Assembly (NCBI GenBank): GCA_947462335.1 | Contig: OX381704.1 | Span: 40,862,942 to 40,926,941 of the forward strand | DNA from: Harmothoe impar | Lineage: Eukaryota > Annelida > Polychaeta > Phyllodocida > Polynoidae | Direction of reading: 5' to 3' | Length of the DNA: 64,000 bases | Part shown: positions 23,588 to 36,202 of the stretch, in pieces | Numbering within the stretch: position 1 is the stretch's first letter | How the letters are laid out: every line of letters starts with the position of its first letter | Notes under the pieces: model-generated | Told to the model about the DNA's origin: nothing | The model's input: the letters and a program-made list of their open reading frames with translations, nothing else | Database searches by the model: none | Program-made: the position numbers and the translations under genes

Positions 23588-26500
23588 ATGGCTTTTTTTC
23601 AACCACAGGTTATTCCACCAAAAATTGTCATTCAAGCATCACGGTCTCAATTTCATGCAATATATGGGTTCAGTGCAGGGAGCCAATGTGTTGCAATGGG
23701 TTTGTCTTATGCAGTTTACACTAGAGAAATGCATCACCGAGATCTTTCTTGCAGTAAGCTGAACTATATTCTTGACATAGGAAACAGTATGTACAACCGC
23801 ATATCAGACCATGTACACAGAACATTGCTCATGCCAACTGAACTTCCATCACACGTCACTTGGAAAGATAAGACATACATCATCACATTAGGAATGCAAA
23901 GATATGGCACAATTAACACAGGTCTGGCTACATTGATTACAATTTTAACAAATGTTTTTGGAGTATATGATTTATGTTTCATGATATGTCGCGATGCAAG
24001 TATCCTTATTAAGCAATGGGAAGGAAAATATGTCCTGTTCGATTCACATTCCAGAAACAAACATGGTTTCCATCAAGACAACAGTACTGGTACAGCATGT
24101 TCTATCCAATTTTCAGATTTTGGTGTCATGGTTCAACATGTTCTTCATTTGTTCAGAGGTAATGTTGATGCACAATATGAAATTACACCCATGAAAATCA
24201 ATGTAGAGATAGCAAGAATACCAAGTCCTTTCAGACCAGAACTCACTTTCGCACAACGTGTCACACAACAGCAATGGTTTGCTGGCATCGAAACAACAAA
24301 ACAGGAAAACATGATTTCATTTCCAGGTCTTTTCTCCGAAGAAACCAGATCATCACACTTGTCCTCTCCACCTTCCAAGAAAAATTGTGACCCAAAACAC
24401 CAGTACAACAAAGTACATTCAGGCATGAAAAAAAGAAAATGCACAGAAACAATACATCCCGATACAGTAAAACACATCAAACAAAAATACAATGCACCCG
24501 AATCTTGTATTCTATCACAAGAGGGAGAAGTCATTGTAGTAGATGGACAAGCAACTCCTATCAATGTTCGTTCTGAAAATATTGCACAGAACAAGAAAAA
24601 GGTTCACAATACATGTTCTGAAAAAAAACACCAAAAAAAACAAAAAAAAATATCTCCACCGTCTTGTCGTTCCTTCAAAGATGGTTCAAGTAAAGATCCT
24701 ATAACGTCTCACCCAGTATACCATGAAACAGAAGAACAAAAACTAGCTCGTCAAAAGAAACTAAGGTCTGACAGAAACAAAAGACATCGCCCAAAAGATG
24801 TCATTCTTTCTGAAGAAGACAAACTAGCAAAAAGAAAGAAAATGCATGCCGAAAGGAACAAAAAATATCGCTCTAAGATACCAGTTACAACAGAAAGTCC
24901 AGTTTCACACTTGCCATCTGACACACAAGATCAGAACTCAGCTGACACCATTTCTTCTGCTAGAATGAAATTTGGCAAAAAATTAGATGAACCTGATTTT
25001 GTTCCTTCAAAAAATCAAGAAAAAGAATCTGAACTTACTTCTTCTGTTCCTTCGTCTCACATACAAGAAGAAAAAGAACAAAGACCTGTTGAACACACAA
25101 CACAGAATTCACAGCACACAATTTCTCCTCCACTCAGCACAACATCAACCAGTTTGAACAAGCAAGATGATGTTCTTGCACCACATCACAACATTCTAGA
25201 ACAAAGCATATCAAAACTAGAAGACAAAATCACCCAAGAGAAACTGTTGAAGAAAAAACAAAACAAGAACAAGAAGAAAAGAGTAAAATTGAAACAATAT
25301 CCTAAAAATCCTAAGTACTTGCAAGCATACAACGAACACATACTACACAATGTTGTTGTTCCAACACCTACTATTGAACAACCGAATTATATAGATGCAT
25401 ACCAAAGACATATATCTGGTTTGCATCAGAACGTTGAAATATTAGAAGATATCCATGCAGCAGCCAGTTCTACTGCCACGCGGAAATGCAACAAAAGAAA
25501 AGGTCAAAGTTTACGTATGAGAATGAAAAATCGAAAGAGAAACGAACAAAAAATTCCAGATCTATACAACGATGAAAATGATGAGATCAGTAGAATAATA
25601 CAAATATATATGACTGAAATAAAAATAGATTACCGGTTAGATGGTATATGTTATATTTGTTCTTGTAATTTCAAAGCTGAAAGTGTCACATGTATTCCTT
25701 TTGACCTGTATGAAGAATACATTAATCCGCACATCACAGGAAACAAATATACAGCATGTACAAAATGTATAAGCACTATCAACACAGGCAACACTCCTAA
25801 AATGTGTTACAAGAACGGGATTTTTCTTCCACCAAAACCTATCGAACTACAGGTAACAAATGGTGAAGTTCGTCTTATAGCACCAAGCATTGCTTTCATG
25901 CAACTGCGACTCCTTCCGACAGGCAACCAAATGCAACTTTATTCTAATGTCATAAATGTTGCATCTAGAATAGAACAGACTGTAGAAGCATTGCCTAGAC
26001 AATTGTCTCAAAATGGTTTTGTCAATGTGAACATCAAACGTAAAATGGAGTATACACATGCGCACAACAAATTAAAGATACGTCCTGACAAAGTTTTGAT
26101 TGCACTACAATGGCTGATGAAAAATAGTCCAATATATGCTGATCTAGATCTAAAAATTGATCCAACATGGCTACAACAAACCATCCAACATCTCACAAAC
26201 GAAGAAGAAATGGAAGAAACAAGATGGGAAGAAATAAATCGTATAGAAAATGAACTTTTTGTTAGAAGTCAACAAGAAAGAGAACATGCTATCCGAACTG
26301 AAACTTCTAAGCAAAAAGAACAGCGAGAAAAAAGAGAGAAACAACAAGAAGACGATGCTAATTTCATTGAAATTGATGTCAGTGAAATTGTCTCCCCTAA
26401 TGATACTTTGTTGGAAGAAGAAGGAGAAATAGAAGAATGGCAAGACAACAAATGTTTGAACATTGCTCCTGGAGAAGGCTCAAAACCATTATATTGCAAC

Positions 26501-29500
26501 AAAGACACTAAATATGAAGACCGATGCTTTCCAACCGTTCTGTGTGGAATACCAATAAATGAAATGTTTGTTGATGTCTCCTTCTTGAACAGAGCAAAAT
26601 GGTTGTTGTTGAATGTTGACAAACGGGTTGTCTCTTGCCCCGAACATGTCTTCATGTTGTACAAGATATATCAAGTACAATATGTAAATTCTACGATGAA
26701 TTTTGCCATCAAATTGATCACCCGAAATCAGCAATATACAGCTAAAGATGTCCGTACTACCGAACAACGAGCACAACTACAAGGTGTAAACGATGGATAT
26801 TATTTCTATCAAAACATGCGAAACAGTCCACCACATCTAGAAAAACAAAAAAAAGGTTTGTTTTGTATGATAAGACAGAAAGGAATACCTACATTTTTTG
26901 TCTCACTTAGCGCTGCTGATTACCAGTGGTCCGAACTAACACAATCTCTATACAAGAACATACATCACATTGATATTTCAAAGGAATTTGCTGATTCTCT
27001 AACTTTTGAAATCAAAAGTGAACTGATGAAAAAAGACCCTGTGACATGTGCTCGTTATTTTGATTATCGCATGAAATCTTTCATCACAAATTGTCTTTAT
27101 TCGGACAGCAAACCATTAGGAAAAGTAATTTATCATTACTATCGCGTGGAATTTCAACATCGTGGATCACCACATGTCCACATGTTAATATGGTGCGCAA
27201 ATGCACCACGTTATGTACAAGGAAAATGTTACAAAGAAGTAGCAAAATATATCGACAAATACATCACTTGTGATGGTAACCCAGGTCTTCCAAATTCAAA
27301 GAATATTTTCTTACAAGAACATTTACATTCTAACACCTGCATGAAAGGCGGACATGGTATATGCCGCTTCAATTATCCCTTGCCACCTTTCAATGAAACC
27401 GTTATTTTAGATGTCAATCCTGATCGCACTGCCACTGAACAAAAAATGTACCGTGACATACAAATATACCTTGACAGCGAAGCAATAACTGAAGAAACAA
27501 CATTAGAACATATCCTCCAGCATTTTGACATAACATACGAAGAGTACAAATTAGCTGTTCGATCCAAACTCCAAAACAGTAAAGTATTTCTAAAACGCCG
27601 TCCTATAGACGCACGAATGAACATGTACATGCGCAACTTGTTCCACAAGTGGGAAGCTAACATGGATTGCCAGTTTTGTCTAGATCCATATTCTGTGATA
27701 GCCTACATAGTAAATTACATCAACAAACAAAATCGGGGTTTGAGTCTCGCATTACGTACTATGATCGATAAATGTAAAGATCAAGGTAAACCAATCCGTG
27801 ACACTGTCAAAGAATTAGGTGTAATATTCCAAAAGTCCACAGAAATTTGTTGTCAAGAAGCAATTTATATTCTGTTAGGTATCCCATTGACATACTGTTC
27901 CATCAGAACAATCGGAATTCACACTGCAAAAATGGAAGGAAGAACGGGTTCTCTCAAAAAAGACCACATGTTGGACCACCTAGAGGATGATGATGAAGAA
28001 ATTTTCTATGACAGCAAGTTCACAAAGTACATAGAAAGACCTAATTTCTTTGAAACTTTTTCATTGGCTGACTATACAAGTATGGTAACTAGAACCAAAA
28101 TGCAAGAAACAACAGAGGTACGAATCCTAGGTGAAATCAAAACAGACAAAACTTGGAAGTACAGAGATGACGTTTTCTCTTATAACATTGCACAGGACAA
28201 GAAAGTACTGAAATTTTTCATTCCAAAAATAGAAACAGACGAGGAAGACCACTACCGTGTCTTACTTCTTTTATTTCACCATTGGCGAGAAGACCCAGAA
28301 ACTTTGATCACAGTTAACAATCAGTCATACAAAGAAATCTATTTCAGTTTGACTGAAAATGAAAGAAACGAGCTAATGGCAAACCATCAATCTTATCACA
28401 AAGAAGACATAGATCACTTATACAACATTGAATCAGAGTTCATGGAATCAAAACAAAGTCATATAGCTCCAGGAACTGAAGAAATGGATCAGAAATCTAA
28501 GGAAGAAGAGAGCATGGCTGATGAAAACAAAGAAGAAGATGGTTTCTTCAAACCATATACTATACAAAAACAGCCCAGTGGTAAACCGCACACATCAGAA
28601 GGTACTCTTTTGTCTCCAGTTTCTCACATGATAGAAAACCTTTGGCCACAGTCAGAACTGTTAATAAAATTGAATGAATTGAATTTCCTGCAACGTAACA
28701 TCTTTGACCATATCATGAAACATATTTTGACTAAATATGAGCCAATCAGAATCTTCATTACAGGTAGTGGAGGAACAGGGAAGAGCCGACTGTTACATTG
28801 TTTGAACCAGTCTATCAACAGATATTACAATACCCGGACAGAGGAAGACATATCAGATCAGACAGTAATAAAATTAGCTTATACTGGTAAAGCTGCTTTC
28901 CTCATAGGTGGCCAAACTATTCACTCAGGATTAGGTATTCCCGCAGGCTTTCTGTCTGACTCATATGTCAAATTAGGGGCTGAAAACCTGGGAATCAAAC
29001 GAATGAAATACAAACATTCTAAAGTTCTCATGATAGATGAAATCAGCATGGTTGGATCTAAGATGTTCAGTTATATAGATTTACGTTTACAACAGATCAT
29101 GGGGAGCAGAGAACTGTTCGGAAACATGCATGTCATTTTATTCGGAGATCTATTCCAGTTACCTCCAGTGAACGACCCACCATTGTATCGCATTCCCAAA
29201 AAGAAAGGCTTAGCTGCTCTTGACACACATATATGGAAAGAAGAAATTCAGTTCTATGAACTGACTGAATCTATGCGACAAAAAGACGATGAAAAATTTG
29301 CTTCTATCTTAAACCGTATAAGAACAAACACTTGGTTACCAACTGATATCACTGCATTATCAAAAAGAAATCAGCCAGAATCATATGATCGGGAAAACAA
29401 TGATTGTAACCATTTGTTCTATGGTAATGAAGATGTAGAAAAATACAATACTTTTTGTTTTAACAAAAAAGAAACACAGAAATGTTTAGTAGAATGTAAA

Positions 29501-30817
29501 GATTTTCTTCATTCCAAAATTTCTCCCGAAAAAATGCCAACTGTACAAAAACTACTAAAGATTCCAAAGAAAACCAATTTCATACCATATAGTTTAGAAC
29601 TAGCCATTTCTTTACAATATGATATCGTTGAAAACATAGATGTTCCATCAGGTCTTGCGAATGGCACAACTGGCGTTTTGAAACACATCACATACTTTCC
29701 ATCTTATGTCAAACCATGTATCATATGGTTAGAATTTCCTGACTTGAACTGTGGAAAAAAGCGTAGATCAACATATGAACATTTCTACTCTGAAGAAATC
29801 AACAGAAATTGGATTCCATTTTTCATACGCAGCATGCAATTCCAGCTAGAAAAATATACAAAAGTGACAAGAAGACAATTTCCTGTTCGTGTATCTAACG
29901 GTAAAACAATACATCGAAGTCAAGGTAGCACTTACGACCAAGCCACAGTACAACTGAAACCACGAAAAAATATGCAAAACCTGTTATATGTAGCAATAAG
30001 CCGCGTCCGGAAGTTATCAGATTTGAATTTAATAGATTTCACAGAAAGTTTGATACAACCAGATCCAGATATACCTAAAGAAATGGAACGGTTGCGTACA
30101 AAATGTGCTATTTCATTGAACTTTCCTGTGTACAAATCTGGCAGCAGAAATATTATAGTATGCTACCAAAATGTGCAATCGTTATATAAGAATATACATT
30201 GCATTCAAAAAGACAACTTGATCGCAGTAGCTGATATAGTACTACTGAATGAGACTCACTTAACAAATCAAGACCCATGTGACAAATATGAACTATCACA
30301 GAAACATCACATTCGTTTCAATGCTGTTGTTTCAGCTACTCGAAAAAGACCATTCCATGGTTTGAGTATTTATCTTTCCAATAAAATTCAAGAATATGAT
30401 GTGATAGAAGAAAGAAACCAGAGGACTGAATACATGTTATTGAAGTTTGAGTGCAAGACATACAGAAAGACAGTGCATTTTATCTTTTGTGTGTTTTATT
30501 GTAAACCAAATTCCACCAATACGCAGAAGAAACATCTGTTTACACAAATGTCCAACAACTTAAACCCAAATGCACAAATATATATCTATGGTGACCTCAA
30601 CACAAACATATTACACGAAGACACAAAAGAATTCATTCAAGAACTGGAACATTCTGTGACATGCACCCAAGTAGTACATGAACCAACCACACGAACAAAA
30701 ACTGGTATCGACACTTTGTTCACAAATACAGTTGTATCACAAAAAGAACCATTCAACATTGGTTTACATTACTTAGAATGGTCTTATCATATGGCAATAT
30801 CTAATGCAATATCATGG
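23588..30817 (+). CDS. Helitron/Helentron Rep-helicase-endonuclease polyprotein with N-terminal protease-like domain
   Basis: One uninterrupted frame of 2410 codons; numbering is from this Met. (1) ~20-200: cysteine-protease-like, with GSQC (C34) and FDSHSR (D152, H154). (2) ~300-640: Lys-rich low complexity with two related KK(L/M)RSDRNK / HAERNKKY blocks. (3) ~685-770: Cys-rich CYICSC...CTKC, then a DUF6570-like stretch with VRLIAPSIAFMQLRLLPTG and NVI. (4) ~1080-1390: Helitron Rep with RQKGIPTFFVSLSA, HUH pair PHVHMLIW (H1196, H1198), GGHGICRFNYP, and Y1373/Y1377 with K1380 in YIVNYINK. (5) ~1685-2175: Pif1-type helicase with Walker A GSGGTGKS (K1732), Walker B LMIDE (D1817, E1818), FGDLFQLPPV, HRSQGSTYDQA and LYVAISRV. 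(6) ~2190-2408: AP-endonuclease-like with N2195, E2222 and GDLN (2335-2338), but SYH where SDH is expected. Rolling-circle transposition is the family role. The EN places it with Helentrons. The stop at 30818 is avoided by splicing to the zinc-finger exon. Confidence 0.93.
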
Positions 30818-30905
30818 TAGAATTACAAAATCAAATTCTGATATAAATTCTGCTTGTATGATGACTGACTATATCTCAACCATCCTTTGTTCTTGTTTGT
30901 TTCAG
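30817..30905 (+). other. 89-bp intron joining endonuclease to zinc fingers
   Basis: The donor follows ...ATCATG|GTAGAA and the acceptor is a clean pyrimidine tract, TTGTTCTTGTTTGTTTCAG. Splicing turns TG|G into Trp and keeps the frame open into the zinc-finger exon. Without splicing the protein ends one codon later at TAG (30818-30820). Confidence 0.75.
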
Positions 30906-31401
30906 GGCAACAAACACAGTTGAAGAACCAAAAAAAGAAACCACAGAAAGACCTTTCAGTTGTGACCTTTGTACAGAGACTTTTACTAGAAAAGGTAACA
31001 TGCAGCGGCACATAAAACTACAACACTATTGTGTGTACTTCCCTTGCCATTCTTGTCCAGCTAAGTTCGAAAAACTACGACAGCTAGCCAACCACCTTAA
31101 CATCCATGAACCACCACGAAAAAAGAAAGTAACACATGAATATTACATGTTTCCACTGAAAGAAGAAGATATCGAAAAGAAAACGGATACAACTGACAAC
31201 AAGGACCATCCTTTCCAGTGTACAGTTTGTATGGAGACTCATCCTACTCCCAGTTCACTCGAACAACACATGTCTACACATTCTGTCTTCCTTAAACACA
31301 GATGTGTTTTTTGCAACAAGAACTTCTACCATCAATCTGAACTACGAACACATATGAAAGAACATCCAGGAATGCAATATTTCAGAGATGAAATACGTTG
31401 A
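30906..31401 (+). CDS. C-terminal zinc-finger exon, four C2H2 fingers
   Basis: In frame with the upstream exon, this adds 164 residues. Four C2H2 fingers are spaced normally: FSCDLCTETF...HIKLQH (H-x4-H), FPCHSCPAKF...HLNIH, FQCTVCMETH...HMSTH and HRCVFCNKNF...HMKEH (all C-x2-C-x12-H-x3-H). A basic PPRKKK linker separates fingers 2 and 3. The ATG at 31000 could start a separate small protein, but it would cut finger 1 in half, so the spliced fusion is the better reading. The fingers may bind element ends or target DNA (inference). Total length with all exons is about 2617 aa. Confidence 0.85.
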
Positions 31402-33110
31402 AACCAAAAAGCCTTCTAACCACACCCTCAGTATAGTCTGAGCACTCTAACCAATTTTCAACTCATATCATTCAGCTACACCAAATGTAACATAACATCA
31501 ACGTATGATTTTTATGTTCAGTTAAAAAAGTGAACAAGATTCTCTATATACCATTTGATTCAGACAAGATAATCAAAATACTTTAGTTTGCTGTGTATCG
31601 TTCTTTTGTCAGCACGCAAGAAACAATGTATATTACTGTCAAAAACAGTAGACATGAATGCAAGAACAAAAAATAATCTGATTCGATGCTCTAGTTAGTC
31701 CCAGACATTATTTTACACATGTACAGATCACTGACCGAATATTATGCCCAAATCCAGATAGCAATATAAGATTGGTCAAAGTTTGGCCTAATATGAAAAA
31801 AATGTTTGTTTTTCAACTTGGCATCACTTTCGCAAACGTCAGCTGCCTGTTACATCAATGTAAACCCTTTTTTTAGTTGTAGTCAAGCTGACATGTGGCC
31901 AAAGTTGCCATGACATTCACACACTATGGTCTAGCATAAATGTCAGCAAGCCAAAACAAGGACAATCTTGTCATTTTCCATAGGACAGAATGCTGAGGTG
32001 TATGTCTGCAAGCCAACACACATTCAACTTTGGCTTTTGTTTCAGAAATCATACTGAAACCTATTATAACCCAAAAAAAAGCCAATTTTCCCTTTCATAC
32101 AGAACAACATGTTTGGTTCAGTTATTACCATCCAAAATAGAGGGAACGTTGGCATGTTGTTCCAACAGTATACTCAGACCTATATGTGCAAGCCAAGTTA
32201 GTGCGAAGCTCGGTTTTACGTTCACAAGACATTGCCGTTATGTTGTGACATGGTTGGGTGGCCAAAGTAAACCAATGTTAGCATGCCAACATTGACCGTA
32301 CGTTGCACCGAATGAAAAGAAAAACAAATGCTACGTTACTATGATGGCTAGGTAACGTTTCATCTGCATGGTGCTACCATAAAATGTCAAGATAAAACCT
32401 ACAATAGCACAATGTTAGGCTGATCTTCCTATGGTACAGGCCACAGATCTGTTCTCCAGGCTAATGTTGTAATATTTACAGTTCAGTGGTGTATACAAAA
32501 CAGTACATGCAGAAAAAAATGGCCACTCCCCCTTCCTCACTCCTTCTGTATCGAAAACTGCAGCCCCAAACAGACACTGAGAATATCTGCATACATTGTA
32601 CTAGCACAGACATATAGCTTCACTCTGTACCTACCACTGTACCTCCACATCTCACAGCTACTACCAAAATAGTTTCTCACCATCAGACCTGTCCTACAGT
32701 GACCACCCACCCAAGCACGGTCTGACCCACTCCCTTGTCAGGCCTGAGGACAATGTTGGGATGGCAGTACCATCTCTCTGCATGTTTTAGGTATAAACAC
32801 CAGCATTACCAAATATATGCTAGAGAGTGATACGCAGGCACACTTTATTGCATCACCTACCCTCACCAAGCATATACTTTGTCAGGGTTAGGCTTGAACA
32901 CTGTACGTCCTCATTGGCACTGGCCCTCAGTCTGTCATTATACAGACAGCAGCCGAGTGTACAAACAAAATAGCCCCACACACTCTACTATGTGGTGACG
33001 GTACAATACACACAGCATACAATACACACAGACTACAATACACAAAGCCTACTATACTACAGCCCCCAATATGGAAGGCCATATCTACTACAGAACACAG
33101 CAGCAAAAGA
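31402..33110. other. Spacer downstream of the polyprotein gene
   Basis: No coding exon is visible and no canonical AATAAA lies close after the stop. A loosely repeated (T)GCAAGCCAA motif with CAACTTTGGC and GGCCAAAGT occurs at ~31740-32310, probably a degraded element. GC-rich unique-looking sequence follows. Confidence 0.45.
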
Positions 33111-33127
33111 CACAGGTCAAGTACTAC

Positions 33128-33305
33128 AGGCCTACCATAGAACCTCACGTTTAAGCCGGACTCACAAATTTGCCTCACCGTCACTTTGTCCTCGTCCTAT
33201 AACCCACACAGGCTATCTGAGTACTGTTAGGGAAAAACTTGCATGTCGGCCACGCCCCCAATTTAAGCGTAATACCCTTCTACTTGCGTTGGCGGACTAT
33301 ACAGC
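33128..33305. mobile_element. Fragment of TACCGTAAAACCTC-family element
   Basis: It begins TACCATAGAACCTCACGTTT and contains GGGAAAAACTTGCATGTCGGCCACGCCCC, cut here to the family signatures AAAAACTTGC and GCCACGCCC. No matching right end was identified nearby, so this is an end fragment or a diverged copy. Confidence 0.5.
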
Positions 33306-34501
33306 CTGCCCGTAGCCCATGAGGCTCTCAATCACAGCTTTCTCCCCCCCCCGACCTTTCTTGCAGTATTACTGTCAACATGCTGGGGAGCACTAGCAGT
33401 GGTTCCATTGTCACAAGCAAGCGTTACACAGCACCGTACTGACACATCCCAACTCAACTGACCCAGTTCCCTCCAGTCGGCAGCTGACCAATTGGCTCCA
33501 GTTGAGACATGACTTAGCCGATACACTCACGACTAAGCAGGATATATCCAGATGAGTTAGGGGGCATGTGGGACATTATCTCTGTCAGGGAATGTTACTG
33601 GTCACCTGCAGAGGCACTGACATCACCACACACTGAATACTGTTTGGTCAATGACCCCCAGGTTGGAGTGGATTGAAGCGAGTCAGGGCAGGAGGGTGTA
33701 GACACTGCCACTCTCTCCTTGACTCGCCCCAACACACCCTGTCATGCAGGCCCCGATTTCAAACATGGTCAGAAAACTCCCAACTGGTGCTATCCCGCTA
33801 CAACTGATTTGGGAGTGAGTATACACAGGATTACTGCAGCCGCCTGGACTGTCAACATGGATCAACATGGGGCACATTAGGACCTAAGGTGACAGTGTCT
33901 GCCCTGCTATAGGAGTAAAGTGGCAGTAGGCTTCATTTTTCTACGGCTGAGGTGCAACTGAGTTGCAAAATGTTACAGCTCAGTTGTGAGTTTTACGCAT
34001 AAACAGTGCCCACTCACATTTGTGTTTCACCTTCCCCTCCCTGCAGTCTATCTTACATTTGCACCTGTGTCGAAGGGGAGCTAGCACAGCTAACACTACC
34101 CGCGTTACCAAGTCACGTTACTTAAACAGCGGCGATCTGATTGGTCCATTGCTATGGCTGGTTTGTCTGTATTTTGTAAGAACTGATTTGGCAGGTACAC
34201 ATCTTTACTAGTAACAGTACTAGTCCCCATTTAACGTGTCACAATAGTAATCCGCCCAGGAAACGTAGGACAAGCAGATAGTCCTTACTAAAAATGGAAT
34301 TCTACTGTATATCATCAGTGCTACGAGACCTTATTTTTTACTGTGAGTAACAATAGGCATAACAGAAGATGGGCAATGGTTGGTTTAAACAAGATTTTAA
34401 AAAGTTTTTGGTATGCACTATAACCAACAGGTCACGCTTTGAGGTCAAAGTCAAAATGACAGGTTTGTGCGGCACTTGAAAAATTGATAATATTCAAACT
34501 A
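33306..34501. other. Gene-free spacer
   Basis: No exon is supported. A short block at 33945-34000 (GGCTGAGGTGCAACTGAGTT, then GTTACAGCTCAGTTGTGAG) repeats the GAGGTG(C/T)GA/GTTA motif seen at 22.7 and 34.8 kb. Confidence 0.4.
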
Positions 34502-35123
34502 CCGTAAAACCTCACGTATAAGCGTAACTCACGTTATGAGCCGCACCCCGACTTTGGGCCAATCCTATAAGCCGCAGAGGCCTTCTGAATTGTACTTTGG
34601 AAAAACTCACGTATAAGCCGCACCCCAACTTTAGCTGAAGTCTATGAGACAGATATGACTCCCCACCCCTCAGGCCTTATAAATGTAGGCTATATCTACC
34701 ACTGTAAGGTGGGTCAACCCCCCCCCCCCCCCCCCCACTTACCACATTGCCGCATTGTTACTGGTAGGATGGTTGCAGGGATTAGCGGTGGGCTGCATTG
34801 TGTTAGAGCCGAGGTGCAATGTGTGGCATTGTGTTAGGGCCGAGGTGCGAGTGTGTGGCATTGTCATAGGGCTGAGGTGCGAGAGTGTGGCATTGACACT
34901 GCCCACTCACCTTACACTACAGCCCCCCCCCCCCCCCCCCGCTCGTCACCCCCTTGTCTAGGACTTCTTGAGGTGTGTTAAGGCGATTCTATGATCATTT
35001 CAGAGATAACAATTTAAAAAAACCCGGGTATAAGCCGCACCCCAACTTTGGCCCAATTCTATTAGCCGCACGGGCGATCTGATTCGCGTATTAGCCGCCG
35101 CTTATACACGACGTTTTACAGTA
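34502..35123. mobile_element. TACCGTAAAACCTC-ended element, most complete copy
   Basis: The left end is TACCGTAAAACCTCACGTAT at 34502 and the right end is TATACACGACGTTTTACAGTA near 35122. Inside, GCCGCACCCCGACTTTGGGCC appears near both ends (GACTTTGGGCCAATCCTATA; AACTTTGGCCCAATTCTATT). The middle carries repeated GTGTTAGGGCCGAGGTGCGA units and two C runs. About 620 bp, no coding capacity. Confidence 0.75.
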
Positions 35124-35700
35124 TGCTTTTTCCATGGCAACTAGCGCAAAATCTAATCTGACTCACCTATTAACAGACATTTATAATACATGGGAAATGA
35201 CGTCAGGTTTTTTGAAGCCATCATATATGAATGCCATAAAAATTTGAACCACATTTGGAGCCACTTGACAGTGAAAAAGAGGAAAACATTATAACATCAC
35301 TGTGCCAAATAGTACTGTGACACTTTAAGGCTATCTCATGGTCCATTTGGGTGCTTCTACATGCGTTCCCAGATTTTTGAGCATGTCGCCGTGTAGATTT
35401 TTAGCCAGAGGGGCGTGTCACCGTGTGCATTTATATCCATATAGAATATACCAGGGTCTAACAAAATGGTCTGTGTCAGTTGATATATAAAAGGGCTGTG
35501 TCACCCGTGTCGATTTTTAAAAGACCCGTGTCGCCGTGTCGCCCGTGTCGATTTTTAGGCATGTAGGGGCACATTTGGCTATGCAATTTTCAAAAAAATT
35601 CCATGTCAACCACACCCTGAGTATAGTCCGATCCTATCAGCCACACAGACAATCTGACTGACGTACTAGGCACGACTTCATGAGGTTATACGGTACATTT
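35124..35700. mobile_element. Partial element with right end at ~35695 and CGTGTCGCC repeats
   Basis: At 35360-35570 the motif CGTGTCGCC(G/C)GTGTCGATTTT recurs, related to 6.3 and 39.4 kb. At 35600-35695 a diverged right end of the TACCGTAAAACCTC family is visible (CCGATCCTATCAGCC...GACAATCTGACT...TGAGGTTATACGGTA). Confidence 0.5.
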
Positions 35701-36202
35701 GAGATGGGGTAACATAGAGCAACAAGGTGACCAGATTACAGTCTGTAGCCAGCTTGACATGTACACATACCACTGTTCAAATATTGCACTGACATAACAC
35801 TATAATAAACATGTTGACCTCACTAATAAGACAGAATATCCCATATTTTTATTTCTGATATTTCATGACCAACAAAATACGTACAACATTTCTATTTACA
35901 GTCAACTGTACCGTACCATACCATACATACACGTAGCATGGACAACACGGCAACCAAAATAGTTCCAGTATACACCACATGTTGGCTGAGGCGCCACTGC
36001 TGTGCTAGTCTCCTCTGTCATCCGGGTATTGTCCATAATTTATGCAGCTCTGCATGAAGACGGATCCGCCATTTTTGGACACAGCGAACAGAAACACCGG
36101 GCATCATATCACCGTTATTCTACTTGTTTCATGCTATCCTTTGTTCCTGTGACATTACATCAGCTCAGTTATCTGTTCCCAGTTTGATTTGAGACAGGAA
36201 GC
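35701..36202. promoter_or_regulatory. Putative leader of the RPA-like gene
   Basis: About 500 bp without repeats precede the start codon. GAGGCGCCACTGC at ~35989 resembles a segment ahead of the polyprotein's first exon. There is no clear TATA box. Assignment as promoter rests on position only. Confidence 0.3.

Noticed and set aside
26171..26443. Minus-strand Phe/Ser-rich frame in the polyprotein
   Set aside because: Antisense shadow of the Lys/Glu-rich coding strand.
23588..30820. Integrated DNA virus because of the protease-like head and helicase
   Set aside because: The Helitron-specific HUH Rep with two tyrosines plus Pif1 and EN, and no capsid or polymerase gene, point to a transposon.
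31000..31401. Stand-alone 133-aa zinc-finger gene
   Set aside because: The first finger starts upstream of this Met, and the upstream splice keeps frame; better read as an exon of the large protein.
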